Shown here: piece after piece, positions 9,697-19,749 of the stretch | Layout of the letters: the number at the start of each line of letters is the position of its first letter | How positions within the stretch are numbered: position 1 is the first letter of the stretch | Assembly (NCBI GenBank): GCA_002683135.1 | Contig: NYSS01000026.1 | Coordinates: 1 to 64,000 of the forward strand | DNA: 64,000 nt | From: Planctomycetota bacterium | GTDB taxonomy: Bacteria > Planctomycetota > GCA-002687715 | Reading direction: 5' to 3' | Position numbers and translations under genes: made by a program | Notes under the pieces: generated by a model | Told to the model about the DNA's origin: nothing | Seen by the model: the letters and a program-made list of their open reading frames with translations, nothing else | Database searches by the model: none

Positions 9697-10200
9697 GTGA
9701 AGGCCACCGTCATCGATTCGCCCATCGGGCCGCTGCTCTCCGTCGTCGATGCCAGGGGGCGTTTGCTGCGGCTCGACCTGCCGAAGGGACGTACGGCTGA
9801 CGTCATGTTGCGAGACGCCGGTGGCGTCGATCGCGACCAGGCAGCCGGGCGCCACGTCGCGCGGCAGCTGGACCAGTACTTCGCCGGGGAGCTGAGGCAG
9901 TTCGATCTGGAGACGGCTCCGGATGGCACGACCTTTCAGCGGTCGGTCTGGCGGTTGCTGGAGCGGGTCCCATACGGGGAGACGTGGAGCTATGGGGAGA
10001 TGGCGCGGCGGCTGGAAAAGCCGGGGGCAGCCCGTGCGGTCGGGCGCGCGAATGGCGTGAACCCGATCGCCATTATCATCCCGTGCCACCGCGTCATCGG
10101 GGCGAATGGGACGCTCACCGGGTACGGTGGCGGCCTCGTGGCCAAGCGGCGGCTCCTGGACCTGGAACGTGGGTTCGGGGATCCCGTGGTTCGTCTGTGA
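9697..10200 (+). CDS. ogt: methylated-DNA--[protein]-cysteine S-methyltransferase
   Basis: GTTFQRSVWRLLERVPYGETWSYGEMA ... NPIAIIIPCHRVIG active-site motif; GTG start. Confidence 0.9.
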   Translation: MKATVIDSPIGPLLSVVDARGRLLRLDLPKGRTADVMLRDAGGVDRDQAAGRHVARQLDQYFAGELRQFDLETAPDGTTFQRSVWRLLERVPYGETWSYGEMARRLEKPGAARAVGRANGVNPIAIIIPCHRVIGANGTLTGYGGGLVAKRRLLDLERGFGDPVVRL

Positions 10201-10220
10201 CCTAACCGGAGAGAGCGGGA

Positions 10221-11201
10221 ATGAGCGGATCTTCAGTGGTGCTTCTGGTTGTGCTGGCGGCGGTCGCCGGAGGCGTTGGGGCCTGGGTGTTTACGGTGGG
10301 GGACAATGATTCGGCGGGCGCGCCGTCTCCATCGGAAGCGGCGGGTTCTCAGCGTGACGTGGCTGCGAGGAGCCCGGCTTCGGAGACCACGCCGCCGCCC
10401 GCGCAGGCTTCTGTGATCGCGGCCCGTGACGACCGCATTCGTGACCTCGAGGCTCAACTGCGGGAGGCGCAAGGCAAGATCGAGGAGCTGGTCGCGCAGC
10501 AGGCGAGCCGTGACGCAGAAACGCGCGCGACGCTCGAGATGGTCATGGCCCGCATTGCTGCGTTGCGCAAGCAGGGCGTCGGGGCGTTGATAGACCAGGC
10601 CGCGGTGGCTGCGCTGGTCGCAGATCTGAGGAGCCTGGGCGAGGCTGGCTTCCAGGCCGTGGTGGGCCTGCTGGGTTCCGACGATGCTGACGAGCGCATG
10701 GTGGCGACCCAGTTGCTGAAAGGCCTCGGTGATCCGCGTGCCGTGCAGTTGCTGTGGGACGCGCTCTCGGATCCGGACGCGACAGTCCAGACACTGGCGA
10801 GCCACGCGCTCTGCTTCATGGATGGCGCGGGCGTCCTCGAGGCGTGTCGGGCGGGCCTGGACTCGAAGAACGACAGCGTGCGCGTCAACTCCATGTTCGG
10901 ACTTGTCCGCCAGGGAGATCAGAAGGGCGTGGATCTGACGCTGGCGATCTTGCGCGACGAGAGCTCTCCGTTTCGGGGCCCGATGATCCAGGGGGTCCTG
11001 CTCCTCGGCAGCGAATCGGCCGTTCCCCTGGTCGACGAGATGCAGGTGCTGTTCCGTTCGAACGCGGACGTGATGAAGGCCGCGGTGGATTTCTATCGTC
11101 GCGTCGGTACGGAGATGGCCAGATCGCGGTTGCAGAACATCGCTGGCGATCCGGAGCTGCCGCAGGCCATCCGCGACCTGGCGCTGGCTGCCCTCAACTG
11201 A
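10221..11201 (+). CDS. membrane-anchored HEAT-repeat-like protein
   Basis: N-terminal TM, coiled region (IRDLEAQLREAQGKIEELVAQQ), then LLGSDDADERMVATQLLKGLGDPRAVQLLWDAL HEAT-like repeats. Confidence 0.6.
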   Translation: MSGSSVVLLVVLAAVAGGVGAWVFTVGDNDSAGAPSPSEAAGSQRDVAARSPASETTPPPAQASVIAARDDRIRDLEAQLREAQGKIEELVAQQASRDAETRATLEMVMARIAALRKQGVGALIDQAAVAALVADLRSLGEAGFQAVVGLLGSDDADERMVATQLLKGLGDPRAVQLLWDALSDPDATVQTLASHALCFMDGAGVLEACRAGLDSKNDSVRVNSMFGLVRQGDQKGVDLTLAILRDESSPFRGPMIQGVLLLGSESAVPLVDEMQVLFRSNADVMKAAVDFYRRVGTEMARSRLQNIAGDPELPQAIRDLALAALN

Positions 11202-12489
11202 TCAGCTTCGCGTCGGCTACGAACAAGTTGCGCATGAAGGGGTCGCAGCGGACCAGGCGCCCGCTGAATCTGACGGGTGTGCCTTGTAGGTCGCCGAGCC
11301 TTTCGGCCATGTCTTCGGGGAATTGAGCCACGGCATGGATCATGCGCGACGCCAGGCCCTCTCCGTATTCTCCGAGCCCGAGCACCGCCTTGGTGCAGGG
11401 GTCGTTCCCGAAGACCAGGTCGAATGATGCGCGGTTGGCGCGCTGAAGTTCACCTGTCCACGTGACCGGCGCGTCTTCGAATCGCTGCTCGAATAACTGG
11501 CTGACCTGCAGGCTGCGAATGTCGGGCGCGAACAGGGTCGCGCAGACGACGTCGAAGGAGATGCTGTCGGTGTCGAGGTGGGGCTCGGCCGCAGGGCCTG
11601 GCTCGGGCGCAGATGCCACCAGGTCTTCCGGTAGCGGCGGGGGCGACTGTCCGGATGCTCGTGCCGCCGCCCGGTCGTGCCATGCGGCGGCCTCGGCGTC
11701 GGTGGGGTCCGCGTCACGAGCGATGGCGAACGCATCGGCGGCCTCTTCGTAGCGGGCGCCCGTGTACAGGATCTCCCCTTCGAGCACCTTGCGGTCGGGG
11801 AGCGCCTCGGGGGTATCCGTGGGCATGGCTCGAATAGACTGGAGGGCCTCATCCAGCGCGCCGCTGGATTGCTCTTCGATCGCTTGGGAGAGGGGCGGTG
11901 GGATGCTGTCCACGAGCTGGTCGGCGAGGGCGGCCATGGACTCTAGCACCCCATCCAAAGCCTCCTCGGTCTGGAGCCGGCCGCGCAGCTCGACGTGGAT
12001 GCCGCCGTCGTGAATGACGCGGCGGCCGCGGCGCATGAGGAAGCGTTGGCAGTGGAACCGCCGCGTCGGGGTGAGGAAGGCGCGCAGCGTCTCCGGGTCA
12101 TCGCCGTGAATGACCACCTGCTGGTCGAAGGCGTCGTCCCCGATTCGGACGTCTTGTTTGCCGAGCATGCTGAGGAATTCGCCGGCCATGCCCTGCCACT
12201 CGAGGTGGAGTCCGAGGTCCAGGGACTGCGGGAACGTCAGCTTGACGCTCGTGTGCGCTCGCATGCTGCGGTTGAAGACGCGAGAGGTGGCTTCGGCGGT
12301 GTATTCGTAGCCCTTGTATACACCGCTGAGGGTCGGAGACCCCAGGCCCTTCATGCGTCGTTTGGAGCGCAGGCCCCGGCGCCGGGCGACGGCGTCGAAG
12401 GTGTCGGCCACGGCGGAGTTCCTCTTGTGGGCCTTCACGACCAGGGACACGAACAGCCAGACGAGGAAGAAGAGGAAGAACCGCGTCAT
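11194..12489 (-). CDS. hypothetical protein with N-terminal TM and possible TPR segment
   Basis: MTRFFLFFLVWLFVSLVVKAHKRN; EEAADAFAIARDADPTDAEAAAWHDRAA; convergent with the preceding gene. Confidence 0.5.
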   Translation of the reverse strand: MTRFFLFFLVWLFVSLVVKAHKRNSAVADTFDAVARRRGLRSKRRMKGLGSPTLSGVYKGYEYTAEATSRVFNRSMRAHTSVKLTFPQSLDLGLHLEWQGMAGEFLSMLGKQDVRIGDDAFDQQVVIHGDDPETLRAFLTPTRRFHCQRFLMRRGRRVIHDGGIHVELRGRLQTEEALDGVLESMAALADQLVDSIPPPLSQAIEEQSSGALDEALQSIRAMPTDTPEALPDRKVLEGEILYTGARYEEAADAFAIARDADPTDAEAAAWHDRAAARASGQSPPPLPEDLVASAPEPGPAAEPHLDTDSISFDVVCATLFAPDIRSLQVSQLFEQRFEDAPVTWTGELQRANRASFDLVFGNDPCTKAVLGLGEYGEGLASRMIHAVAQFPEDMAERLGDLQGTPVRFSGRLVRCDPFMRNLFVADAKLIS

Positions 12490-12616
12490 TACAGCCGACC
12501 CCGTGCCGCTGCGGTTCTGCCGAGCCCTTCGCCGTGGTCGTTCGCTGCGGGGAACCGGGTTGACCGTGCGCTGGCGCAGTGGGGTCTTCGTAAGGTGCGT
12601 GGGTGGCCCGTCCTGG

Positions 12617-13114
12617 TCATTCGCCGTCTCGGACGTATTCGCGGAAGCTCAGGCTGAACGGGTTTTCCCCGTCCGCGGGTCGATCTATGCGGGAGACCTC
12701 CGTCCATTCCTCCGCCTCGAGCGCTGGGAAGCGCGCGTCACCACCGTCGACGAAGGTGTCGACGATCGTGAGGTGGATGCGGTTGGCGTGGGGGAGGAAG
12801 GCCGCGTAGACGGCTTCGCCGCCGATCACCATGACGCTGTCAGCGTCGCCGACGCTGGAGAGCGCGCTGTCGACGTCGGTCGCGAGCAGGCATCCGTCGG
12901 CGGGGGAATAGGCGTCGGATCGCGAGAGGACCACGTTGGCGCGCCCCGGGAGCGCGCGGCCGATGGAGTCGTGGGTCCGCCGACCCATGATGATCGGCTT
13001 CCCCATGGTCGTCCGTTTGAAGTGTGCCAGGTCTGCCGGGAGATGCCACGGGAGGTCGCCGTCCTTGCCGATGACCCCGGCTCGATCCGTGGCGACGATG
13101 AGTGCGATCTCCAT
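12617..13114 (-). CDS. folA: dihydrofolate reductase
   Basis: MEIALIVATDRAGVIGKDGDLPWHLPADLAHFKRTTMGKPIIMGRRTHDSIGRALPGR. Confidence 0.93.
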   Translation of the reverse strand: MEIALIVATDRAGVIGKDGDLPWHLPADLAHFKRTTMGKPIIMGRRTHDSIGRALPGRANVVLSRSDAYSPADGCLLATDVDSALSSVGDADSVMVIGGEAVYAAFLPHANRIHLTIVDTFVDGGDARFPALEAEEWTEVSRIDRPADGENPFSLSFREYVRDGE

Positions 13115-13116
13115 TG

Positions 13117-13911
13117 TCAGACGGAGATCGGGGCCTTGATCGGAGGGTGACTCTCGTAGCCGCGGACCTCGATGTCGGCGTAGGTGAAGGCGTCGAGATC
13201 CTCGATGGCCGGATTCAGCCACAGCTTGGGCAAGGGCAGGGGCTGGCGTTCGAGCTGTGTCTCTATCTGGGTGAGGTGGTTGGTGTAGATGTGTGCGTCA
13301 CCGATCGTGTGGACGAAGTCGCCGGGGGTGTTGCCCGTGACCTGCGCCACCATGCACGTCAGGATGGCGTAGGACGCGATATTGAAGGGCACGCCGAGGA
13401 ACAGGTCGGCGCTGCGTTGATAGAGCTGGCAGGAGAGGCGGCCGTCGGCGACGTAGAACTGAAACAGGGCGTGGCATGGCTGCAACGCCATGGCGTCGAG
13501 CTGGGCGACGTTCCACGCGCTGACGACCAGGCGCCGTGAATTCGGGTTGCTCCGGATCTCGTCGACGACGCGTGCGAGTTGATCGATGTGTCCGCCGTCT
13601 GGTGTCGGCCACGAGCGCCACTGGGCTCCGTAGACGGGGCCGAGATCGCCGCGTTCGTCCGCCCACTCGTTCCAGATCCGGACTCCGTTCTCTTGCAGGT
13701 AGGCGACATTGGTGCTGCCCTTCAAGAACCAGAGGAGTTCGTGGATGATGGAACGGAAATGAAGCTTCTTGGTGGTCACCGCGGGGAATCCGGCCGCGAG
13801 GTCGAAGCGCATCTGATAACCAAAGATGCTGCGTGTGCCGGTCCCCGTGCGGTCGCCCTTGTCGGTGCCGTGGTCGCGGACGTGGCTCAAAAGATCGAGA
13901 TACGCTTGCAC
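13117..13911 (-). CDS. thyA: thymidylate synthase
   Basis: [72 protein letters not shown]. Confidence 0.97.
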   Translation of the reverse strand: MQAYLDLLSHVRDHGTDKGDRTGTGTRSIFGYQMRFDLAAGFPAVTTKKLHFRSIIHELLWFLKGSTNVAYLQENGVRIWNEWADERGDLGPVYGAQWRSWPTPDGGHIDQLARVVDEIRSNPNSRRLVVSAWNVAQLDAMALQPCHALFQFYVADGRLSCQLYQRSADLFLGVPFNIASYAILTCMVAQVTGNTPGDFVHTIGDAHIYTNHLTQIETQLERQPLPLPKLWLNPAIEDLDAFTYADIEVRGYESHPPIKAPISV

Positions 13912-14015
13912 GAAGGCCCCCCTCTAGGGCGAGATCTTAGCGCCTCCCCGGCGCCTTCGCGGGAGGATCGATCCGGCCGTTGCGTCGCACGCTCTTTCCA
14001 TTGTAGAAACAGCCT

Positions 14016-14555
14016 ATGACCGAGGGGGAATCAAAGACTGGGGCCGGCCCTGCGGGGCGGGCCACGCGGCGGGGCGCATTCAGCGTCCGCGCCTTGCGCC
14101 GCCAAGACGACGCGGGCGTGGGGCGAGTCATCCAGGAGGTCATGACGGAGTACGGGGCCTCGGGGCCGGGCTTCTCGATCCACGACGAGGAGGTCGCGTG
14201 CATGTCCGCCGCGTACAGCGGTGAGCGGGCGTTCTTCCTTGTGGTCGCCGCTGGTGATGAGGTGGTCGGTGGCTCCGGAATCGCTCCGCTGGACGGCGGC
14301 CCGTCCGGGGTGTGCGAGCTCAAGAAGATGTACTTCTTGCCGGTTGCGCGAGGCCTCGGCCTCGGCCGGGAGCTGCTTCACCGCTGTCTGGATGCGGCCC
14401 GCGATCGGGGCTTTGAGCGTTGCTACATCGAGACCCATGAGCGCATGGTGGAGGCGCGTGGGTTGTACGAGAGCGCGGGGTTTGAGCCCCTCGATGGCCC
14501 GATGGGTGAGACGGGACACCACGGCTGCAATCGTTGGTACTTGCTCGACCTGTGA
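14016..14555 (+). CDS. GNAT-family N-acetyltransferase
   Basis: ELKKMYFLPVARGLGLGRELLHRCLDAARDRGFERCYIET. Confidence 0.85.
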   Translation: MTEGESKTGAGPAGRATRRGAFSVRALRRQDDAGVGRVIQEVMTEYGASGPGFSIHDEEVACMSAAYSGERAFFLVVAAGDEVVGGSGIAPLDGGPSGVCELKKMYFLPVARGLGLGRELLHRCLDAARDRGFERCYIETHERMVEARGLYESAGFEPLDGPMGETGHHGCNRWYLLDL

Positions 14556-14574
14556 ATTCCCGGACGGCGTCAGG

Positions 14575-15711
14575 TCACGCGAGCCAACGACCGATGGCGG
14601 TCCCCATGAAGGTGGCGATGGCGTAGCCCAGGGTGCCGCACAGCACCGCCGGCACGACGAGCCCGTCCCAGCGTCGCGACACAGCCATCGCCGCGGCGCT
14701 GGTCGGCCCACCCATATTGGCGTTTGACGCGACCACGAGCTCCCGAAGGTCAAGGCGCAGGAGCTTGCCGGCGATCAGCAGGAAGACCAGGTGGATGCCG
14801 AGGATGACGGCGGCAAAGACCAGCAGCATGGGCCCCTTTTCGATGACCAGCCAGATGCTGGCGCTCGCGCCGATCACGGCGAAGAAGGTCATCATCATGT
14901 AGGTGCCCACCGTGTCCGCCCCCTCGATCTTCCCGAGGTGCCGCGGGAACAGCGTCGCCGCGGCGACGACGAGCGCGGTGGTGAACAGGATCCCCGTGCC
15001 CGCATAGCCCGTTCGATCCTGCAACCATGTCCCGGCGAAGCAGGCGGTCGCCGCGATCGCCAGCGCGATGGCGAGGTCCATCAGGGCGACCTTGCGGCTC
15101 TCCCAGTATCCCTCCCCGTGCTGTGCGGTATCGGTGAGCGGGCGGTCGGGATATCCCCGGCGCAGCCAGGCGACGGAGGGCAGGGCGAACAGCAGCAGGA
15201 AGTAGGCGGTCATGGCGAGGTTGTCCGCTGCCATCCCGGCGGCGAAGTTGCTCGGCGATAACTCAAGGAGCTTCGCTGTCGCGCTGTAGTTCACGCCGCC
15301 GCCGACATAGGTGGCGCAGAACGTCCCGGCGAGGCCAGGCCCCTGCTCGCCGAGCGGGATCAGCCAGAAAGCGATCATCACCCCGATGACCGTGCCCAGG
15401 GCACCCAGCAAGAACGCGATCAGCGTGGGCCCCGCTTCACGGAAGATCTTGCGCAGGTCAGCCTTGAGGAGCAGCAGGGGGATGGCGAGTTGTAGGAGAT
15501 AGCCCGAGATGATGTCGTACAGGGGAGCGGCGGTGGGGATCACGGACAGATTCGACAGGGCGAATGTCGCGAGGATCGTGATCACTGCGCCCGAAATGCG
15601 CGAACCCCAGCGCGTCCGCTCACCCCATAGCCCGAGCGCGGCGGCGCCGAGCAAGACAGCGAGCAGAGGCCAGACGTGATCCGGACTGACGAGGGTGGTT
15701 TCGGCGATCAT
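14575..15711 (-). CDS. DUF819-family membrane protein
   Basis: Multiple TM segments; GGGVNYSATAKLL, NANMGGPTSAAAMA motifs. Confidence 0.75.
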   Translation of the reverse strand: MIAETTLVSPDHVWPLLAVLLGAAALGLWGERTRWGSRISGAVITILATFALSNLSVIPTAAPLYDIISGYLLQLAIPLLLLKADLRKIFREAGPTLIAFLLGALGTVIGVMIAFWLIPLGEQGPGLAGTFCATYVGGGVNYSATAKLLELSPSNFAAGMAADNLAMTAYFLLLFALPSVAWLRRGYPDRPLTDTAQHGEGYWESRKVALMDLAIALAIAATACFAGTWLQDRTGYAGTGILFTTALVVAAATLFPRHLGKIEGADTVGTYMMMTFFAVIGASASIWLVIEKGPMLLVFAAVILGIHLVFLLIAGKLLRLDLRELVVASNANMGGPTSAAAMAVSRRWDGLVVPAVLCGTLGYAIATFMGTAIGRWLA

Positions 15712-15789
15712 GGGGGGAGTCTACCGGGCTCCCTCGTCGTGGTGTTGCCGTCGCCGCGGTCCCGGCCGCCCACTCGTTCCAGATCCGGT

Positions 15790-16620
15790 TCAGGGCCCGT
15801 AGACCTCCAGAGGGCGGGCGCCAGGGCCAACGATCCCGGCGTCCGCCCCATGCTGGCTCAGGACGTCCAGCGCCGCGCGTCCCCGGCCGCCGAGCGCGAG
15901 CGTCCACTCGTTGACGTAGAGGTCGACGTGGGACCAGATCACGTCGTCGTCGAGCTCCTGGGCGTATCTCCGCATTGTGGTCAGGGCCTCGTCCCGGTTG
16001 GCGATCGCGTGTTGGATGGATGCGCGCACCGCGGATTGCACGCGCGAGAGGACGTCGCTGCCGAGGTCGCGGCGCGCGAGAATGCCACCGAGGGGCAAGG
16101 GCGCGCCGGTCTTGTCTTCCCATCGTTGGCCGAGATCTTCGACCAGGTGCAGCCCTCGCGCCGCGTATGTGAAACGGCCCTCGTGAATGCAGACGCCGAG
16201 ATCCGCCTCCCCCTGCTCGAGGGCGGGCATGATGTCGCTGAAGACCACGTGTCGGATGTCGCCGCCGTCGGGACGCAGGAGCGTGTACAGCAGGGCGGCC
16301 GTCGTGCCTTCGCCAGGGAGCAGGACACGGGGGTGGGCTGGCACGGTCGGCTCGGCTGACAACAGCACAGGCCCGACCCCAAAGCCGATCGCCGATCCGG
16401 ATGGCAGCACGACCCATTCGTCGGTCATGCGGAGGGCGGTGGCGAAGCTGGCCTTCGCCACGTCGAACGCGCCCGCTTTCAGGCCCCGGTTCAGCTCCTC
16501 GACGTCCATGAGCTGAACCTGCATGTCGAGCCCGTCGAGGTCGACGGCATGGTTGAGGATGCCGTGAAAGGCGAAGGTGTCGTTCGGGCAGGTGGAGATG
16601 CCTAGGCGGATCTGGGTCAC
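15790..16620 (-). CDS. mqnD: MqnD-like 1,4-dihydroxy-6-naphthoate synthase (futalosine pathway)
   Basis: IRLGISTCPNDTFAFHGIL ... VAKASFATALRM; GTG at 16620 overlaps the TGA of the adjacent mqnB-like gene. Confidence 0.85.
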   Translation of the reverse strand: MTQIRLGISTCPNDTFAFHGILNHAVDLDGLDMQVQLMDVEELNRGLKAGAFDVAKASFATALRMTDEWVVLPSGSAIGFGVGPVLLSAEPTVPAHPRVLLPGEGTTAALLYTLLRPDGGDIRHVVFSDIMPALEQGEADLGVCIHEGRFTYAARGLHLVEDLGQRWEDKTGAPLPLGGILARRDLGSDVLSRVQSAVRASIQHAIANRDEALTTMRRYAQELDDDVIWSHVDLYVNEWTLALGGRGRAALDVLSQHGADAGIVGPGARPLEVYGP

Positions 16621-17219
16621 GATTCCGGTTCCCATCGCCGCTTGACCAGAGCCCACGCGGCGGCCAGGGACTCATCGATGCGCCAATTACCGTGATGGCG
16701 GTCGCCGACGACGTTGGAGGCGCCACGGGCTACCTGGAGTGGGAGCTTGGCTAACGCGCAGGCGAACGCGACGCCCCAGGCCTCCATGTCCTCGCCGATG
16801 GTCGTGGGGTGCCGCCCCCGTCTGTCCTCCACGTCCTCGTGTCCATCGGACGGGTGGTGAACAGTGAGCAGCAGTGAGCCACCGACGCCGTGGGTCAGCG
16901 CGAGCGGTCCGTCCACGGCCGGGGTCTCCCCGTCACCGGGCCAGGCCGGGAGGTCCAGCGCAGGAGCGTCTATTGCGGTGGAGTCGAACGACATGGCGGA
17001 CGCAACGGGGAACGCCTCGACGTCGAAGGTCCCGGCGATGCCCACGAGGACGACGCTGGATGGGCGCGACGCCGCGATGAGACTGGCCGTGCGGGCGGCG
17101 GCGGCCACGGGCCCGAGGCCGCACAGGGTCGTATTGCGGGGGAGCGCGCCCGCGATGCGCTCGAGCCGGGCGCGCTCGAGCTGGGTGGGGATGAGGAGGA
17201 GCGGGGCGGGGTCCGTCAT
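16617..17219 (-). CDS. mqnB: MqnB-like futalosine hydrolase
   Basis: Nucleoside-phosphorylase-like fold (VVLVGIAGTF ... EDMEAWGVAFACA ... RGASNVVGDRHHGNWRIDESL); adjacent to mqnD. Confidence 0.8.
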   Translation of the reverse strand: MTDPAPLLLIPTQLERARLERIAGALPRNTTLCGLGPVAAAARTASLIAASRPSSVVLVGIAGTFDVEAFPVASAMSFDSTAIDAPALDLPAWPGDGETPAVDGPLALTHGVGGSLLLTVHHPSDGHEDVEDRRGRHPTTIGEDMEAWGVAFACALAKLPLQVARGASNVVGDRHHGNWRIDESLAAAWALVKRRWEPES

Positions 17220-17222
17220 GGC

Positions 17223-18428
17223 TTAAAGGGTATTGATGCCGACGGCGAGGATGTGCTCGGACGCGGCCCGGAGTTCTTTCAGCACGGATTCGTGGGGCGC
17301 GCGATCGAGCTGGATGCGAGCGCAGGCCGCGTCGCCACCCTTGAACAACACGTTCTCCATTTCCTGGACGTTGATGCCGGCCTCGCGCAATGTGCCCAGG
17401 ACGCTCGCGAGGACCCCCACTTCGTCTCGGTGACGCACGACGAGCAGGTGCGTGGCGTCTGCGTGGTCAGCGAGGTTCACGCAGTTGAGTACGCTGCCCT
17501 CGCTCAAGAACGTGGTCACGATGCGAACCACTTCCTCGGCGACCGCGGCCTGAGCCTGGGCCGTGGAGGCGCCGATGTGGTGCGTGCCTTGCACCCCCTC
17601 GCATGAAAAGACACCCGGGTCGAACTCGCCCGATCCAACCGTCGGTTCGTTAGCGAAGACATCGAGGCCAGCGCGTATCCGTCCTTGCTGGACGGCGGCT
17701 TGGAGCGCCGGCTGGTCAATGACGTCGCCCCGCGAGGTGTTGATGACGATGGCCCCATCTCGGAGGTCGGCCAGCAGCGCGGCGTCGACGAGCCCGCGGG
17801 TCTCCTCGTTGAGGGCGAGGTGGACGCTGAGGACGTCGCATTGTCGGGCGACGTCCGCGGGGGTCTGCCCATACGTGACGCCAAGCGCTTCCGCTCGCGA
17901 TGGGGTCAAGGAGCGGCTCCATGCGACGACGTCCATGCCGAACGCGTGTGCGCGCGGGATCATCTCCCGTCCGATTCCGCCGAGCCCGAGGAGCCCGAGG
18001 GTCCGCCCAAGTATCCCCTGCGCCTTCTGGTAGCCCTTCTTGTTCCAGATGCCGCTCCTCAGGTCGAGGGCCCCGTCAACGAGGCGGCGGTCGAGAGACA
18101 GGATGTGAGCGAACGCGAGTTCGGCGACCGCGACGGAGTTCTTTCCAGGGCAGTTCGCGACGTATACGCCGCGCGCGGACGCCTCCGCGACGTCGATCGT
18201 GTTGACGCCGGCTCCCGCGCGGATGATCAAGGCCAGCGTCGGCGCCGCGGCGAGGTGCATCGTTTGAACCTCGGTGCTGCGGACGATCAGTATGCTCGGC
18301 CGTTCGGCTGCCAGGGCCGCGGCGAGGGCTTCATCCTTGATGTCCGGTGCGCATGCCACCACGCAACCCGCGGCGGTCAATGCGTCGACCTCTGCGGCGG
18401 GGAACTTGTCGGCGACGAGGACCTTCAT
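17223..18428 (-). CDS. serA: D-3-phosphoglycerate dehydrogenase
   Basis: MKVLVADKFPAAEVDALTAAGC ... LGLLGLGGIGREMIPRAHAFGMDVVAWSRS ... INTSRGDVID; C-terminal ACT-like region. Confidence 0.88.
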   Translation of the reverse strand: MKVLVADKFPAAEVDALTAAGCVVACAPDIKDEALAAALAAERPSILIVRSTEVQTMHLAAAPTLALIIRAGAGVNTIDVAEASARGVYVANCPGKNSVAVAELAFAHILSLDRRLVDGALDLRSGIWNKKGYQKAQGILGRTLGLLGLGGIGREMIPRAHAFGMDVVAWSRSLTPSRAEALGVTYGQTPADVARQCDVLSVHLALNEETRGLVDAALLADLRDGAIVINTSRGDVIDQPALQAAVQQGRIRAGLDVFANEPTVGSGEFDPGVFSCEGVQGTHHIGASTAQAQAAVAEEVVRIVTTFLSEGSVLNCVNLADHADATHLLVVRHRDEVGVLASVLGTLREAGINVQEMENVLFKGGDAACARIQLDRAPHESVLKELRAASEHILAVGINTL

Positions 18429-18437
18429 GGCAGCTCC

Positions 18438-19664
18438 TTAGAACGTGTGCACGATCAACCCGGAGCGCAGCTTGGGCTCAAACCATGTGGACTTTGGCGG
18501 CAGCACGCGCCCCTCGTCGGCGACCGCCATGAGTTGGTCTGTGCCGAGGGGGAACAGGGAGAAAGCGCAGCCGTCACCGCGCTGGTCGACACGTTGTGCG
18601 AGCGCGGTCGTGCCGCGGATGCCGCCGACAAACGAGATGCGATTCGAGGTCCTCGGGTCGTCGATTCCGAGGATCGGAGCCAGGATGCTGTCTTGGAGGA
18701 TGGCGGCGTCAAGGGACGCGACCGGATCGTCCTGGAGGATCGATGATGTCGGGGCTTCAAGCCCGTACCAGCGGCCGCCCAGGTACATGGAGAAGCTGCC
18801 GCGGGTTGCCGGGGCGGGGCTCCGGTCGGGGGTGAGCGTCATCGCGCTGCCGACGCGGTCAAGGAACGCATCCGCGTCCATGCCGTTGAGGTCATGTATC
18901 ACCCGGTTGTAGGGGAGGATCCGTAGCTGGGCTTCGGGGAACAGCACGGCCAGGAACAGGTTGTAGTCCTCAGAGCCATCGTGTGCGTCGTTCCCGGCGC
19001 GCATCGCCTCCCGCGCGCGGCTGGCGGACGCGCTCCGGTGGTGTCCGTCCGCGACATAAGTGCAAGGCAGGTCCTCGAAGGCCAGCGTAAGGGCGGCGTG
19101 GTCAGTCACCCGCCACACGGTGTGCCCGACGCCGTCCGGGGCGGTGAAGTCGTACAGGGGGGGCGTCCCTGTGACGTCTGCAACCAGGGTGTCTATGGCG
19201 TCGGTCCCCCTGTAGGTGAGAAAGACGGGGCCTGCGTGGGCTCGCATGGTGACCAGGTGGCGCGTGCGGTCATCCTCCTTCTCGGGGCGGGTCTTCTCGT
19301 GTTTCTTGATCAGGTCGCGATCGTATTCGTCCACCGAGCATCGCCCGACGACCCCGACCTGATGATGCTCGCCCATCGTCTGTCGGTATATGTACAGCGC
19401 GAGCTCGGGATCCGCCGTGAGCGCGCCTTCTGTCTGGAGGCGTTCGAGCCCCATGCGACCCTGCTCATAGACCGACTCGGAGTACGGGTCGGTGCCTTCG
19501 GGGAGATCGATCTCAGGTCGGACGACGTGGAGGAAGCTCAACCGGTCGTCGCCGGCCAGCGCCCGTGCCTCAGCCGTGTCGACGACGTCGTAGGGGACGC
19601 TGGCGACTCTTGCGGCGAGGTCTGGTGGCGGGCGGAGAGCCTTGAGGGGTCGTAAGACTGCCAT
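18438..19664 (-). CDS. DUF1015-family protein
   Basis: MAVLRPLKALRPPPDLAARVASVPYDVVDTAEARALA ... YVADGHHRSASA; adjacent to serA. Confidence 0.85.
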   Translation of the reverse strand: MAVLRPLKALRPPPDLAARVASVPYDVVDTAEARALAGDDRLSFLHVVRPEIDLPEGTDPYSESVYEQGRMGLERLQTEGALTADPELALYIYRQTMGEHHQVGVVGRCSVDEYDRDLIKKHEKTRPEKEDDRTRHLVTMRAHAGPVFLTYRGTDAIDTLVADVTGTPPLYDFTAPDGVGHTVWRVTDHAALTLAFEDLPCTYVADGHHRSASASRAREAMRAGNDAHDGSEDYNLFLAVLFPEAQLRILPYNRVIHDLNGMDADAFLDRVGSAMTLTPDRSPAPATRGSFSMYLGGRWYGLEAPTSSILQDDPVASLDAAILQDSILAPILGIDDPRTSNRISFVGGIRGTTALAQRVDQRGDGCAFSLFPLGTDQLMAVADEGRVLPPKSTWFEPKLRSGLIVHTF

Positions 19665-19749
19665 GGGCAGATCATCCTATCCCGCGAAGAGTACAACGAA
19701 AGGCGGCGATGAACCGCGCGTGGGGCGGGCCGTGTGGCAGGATGAATCC

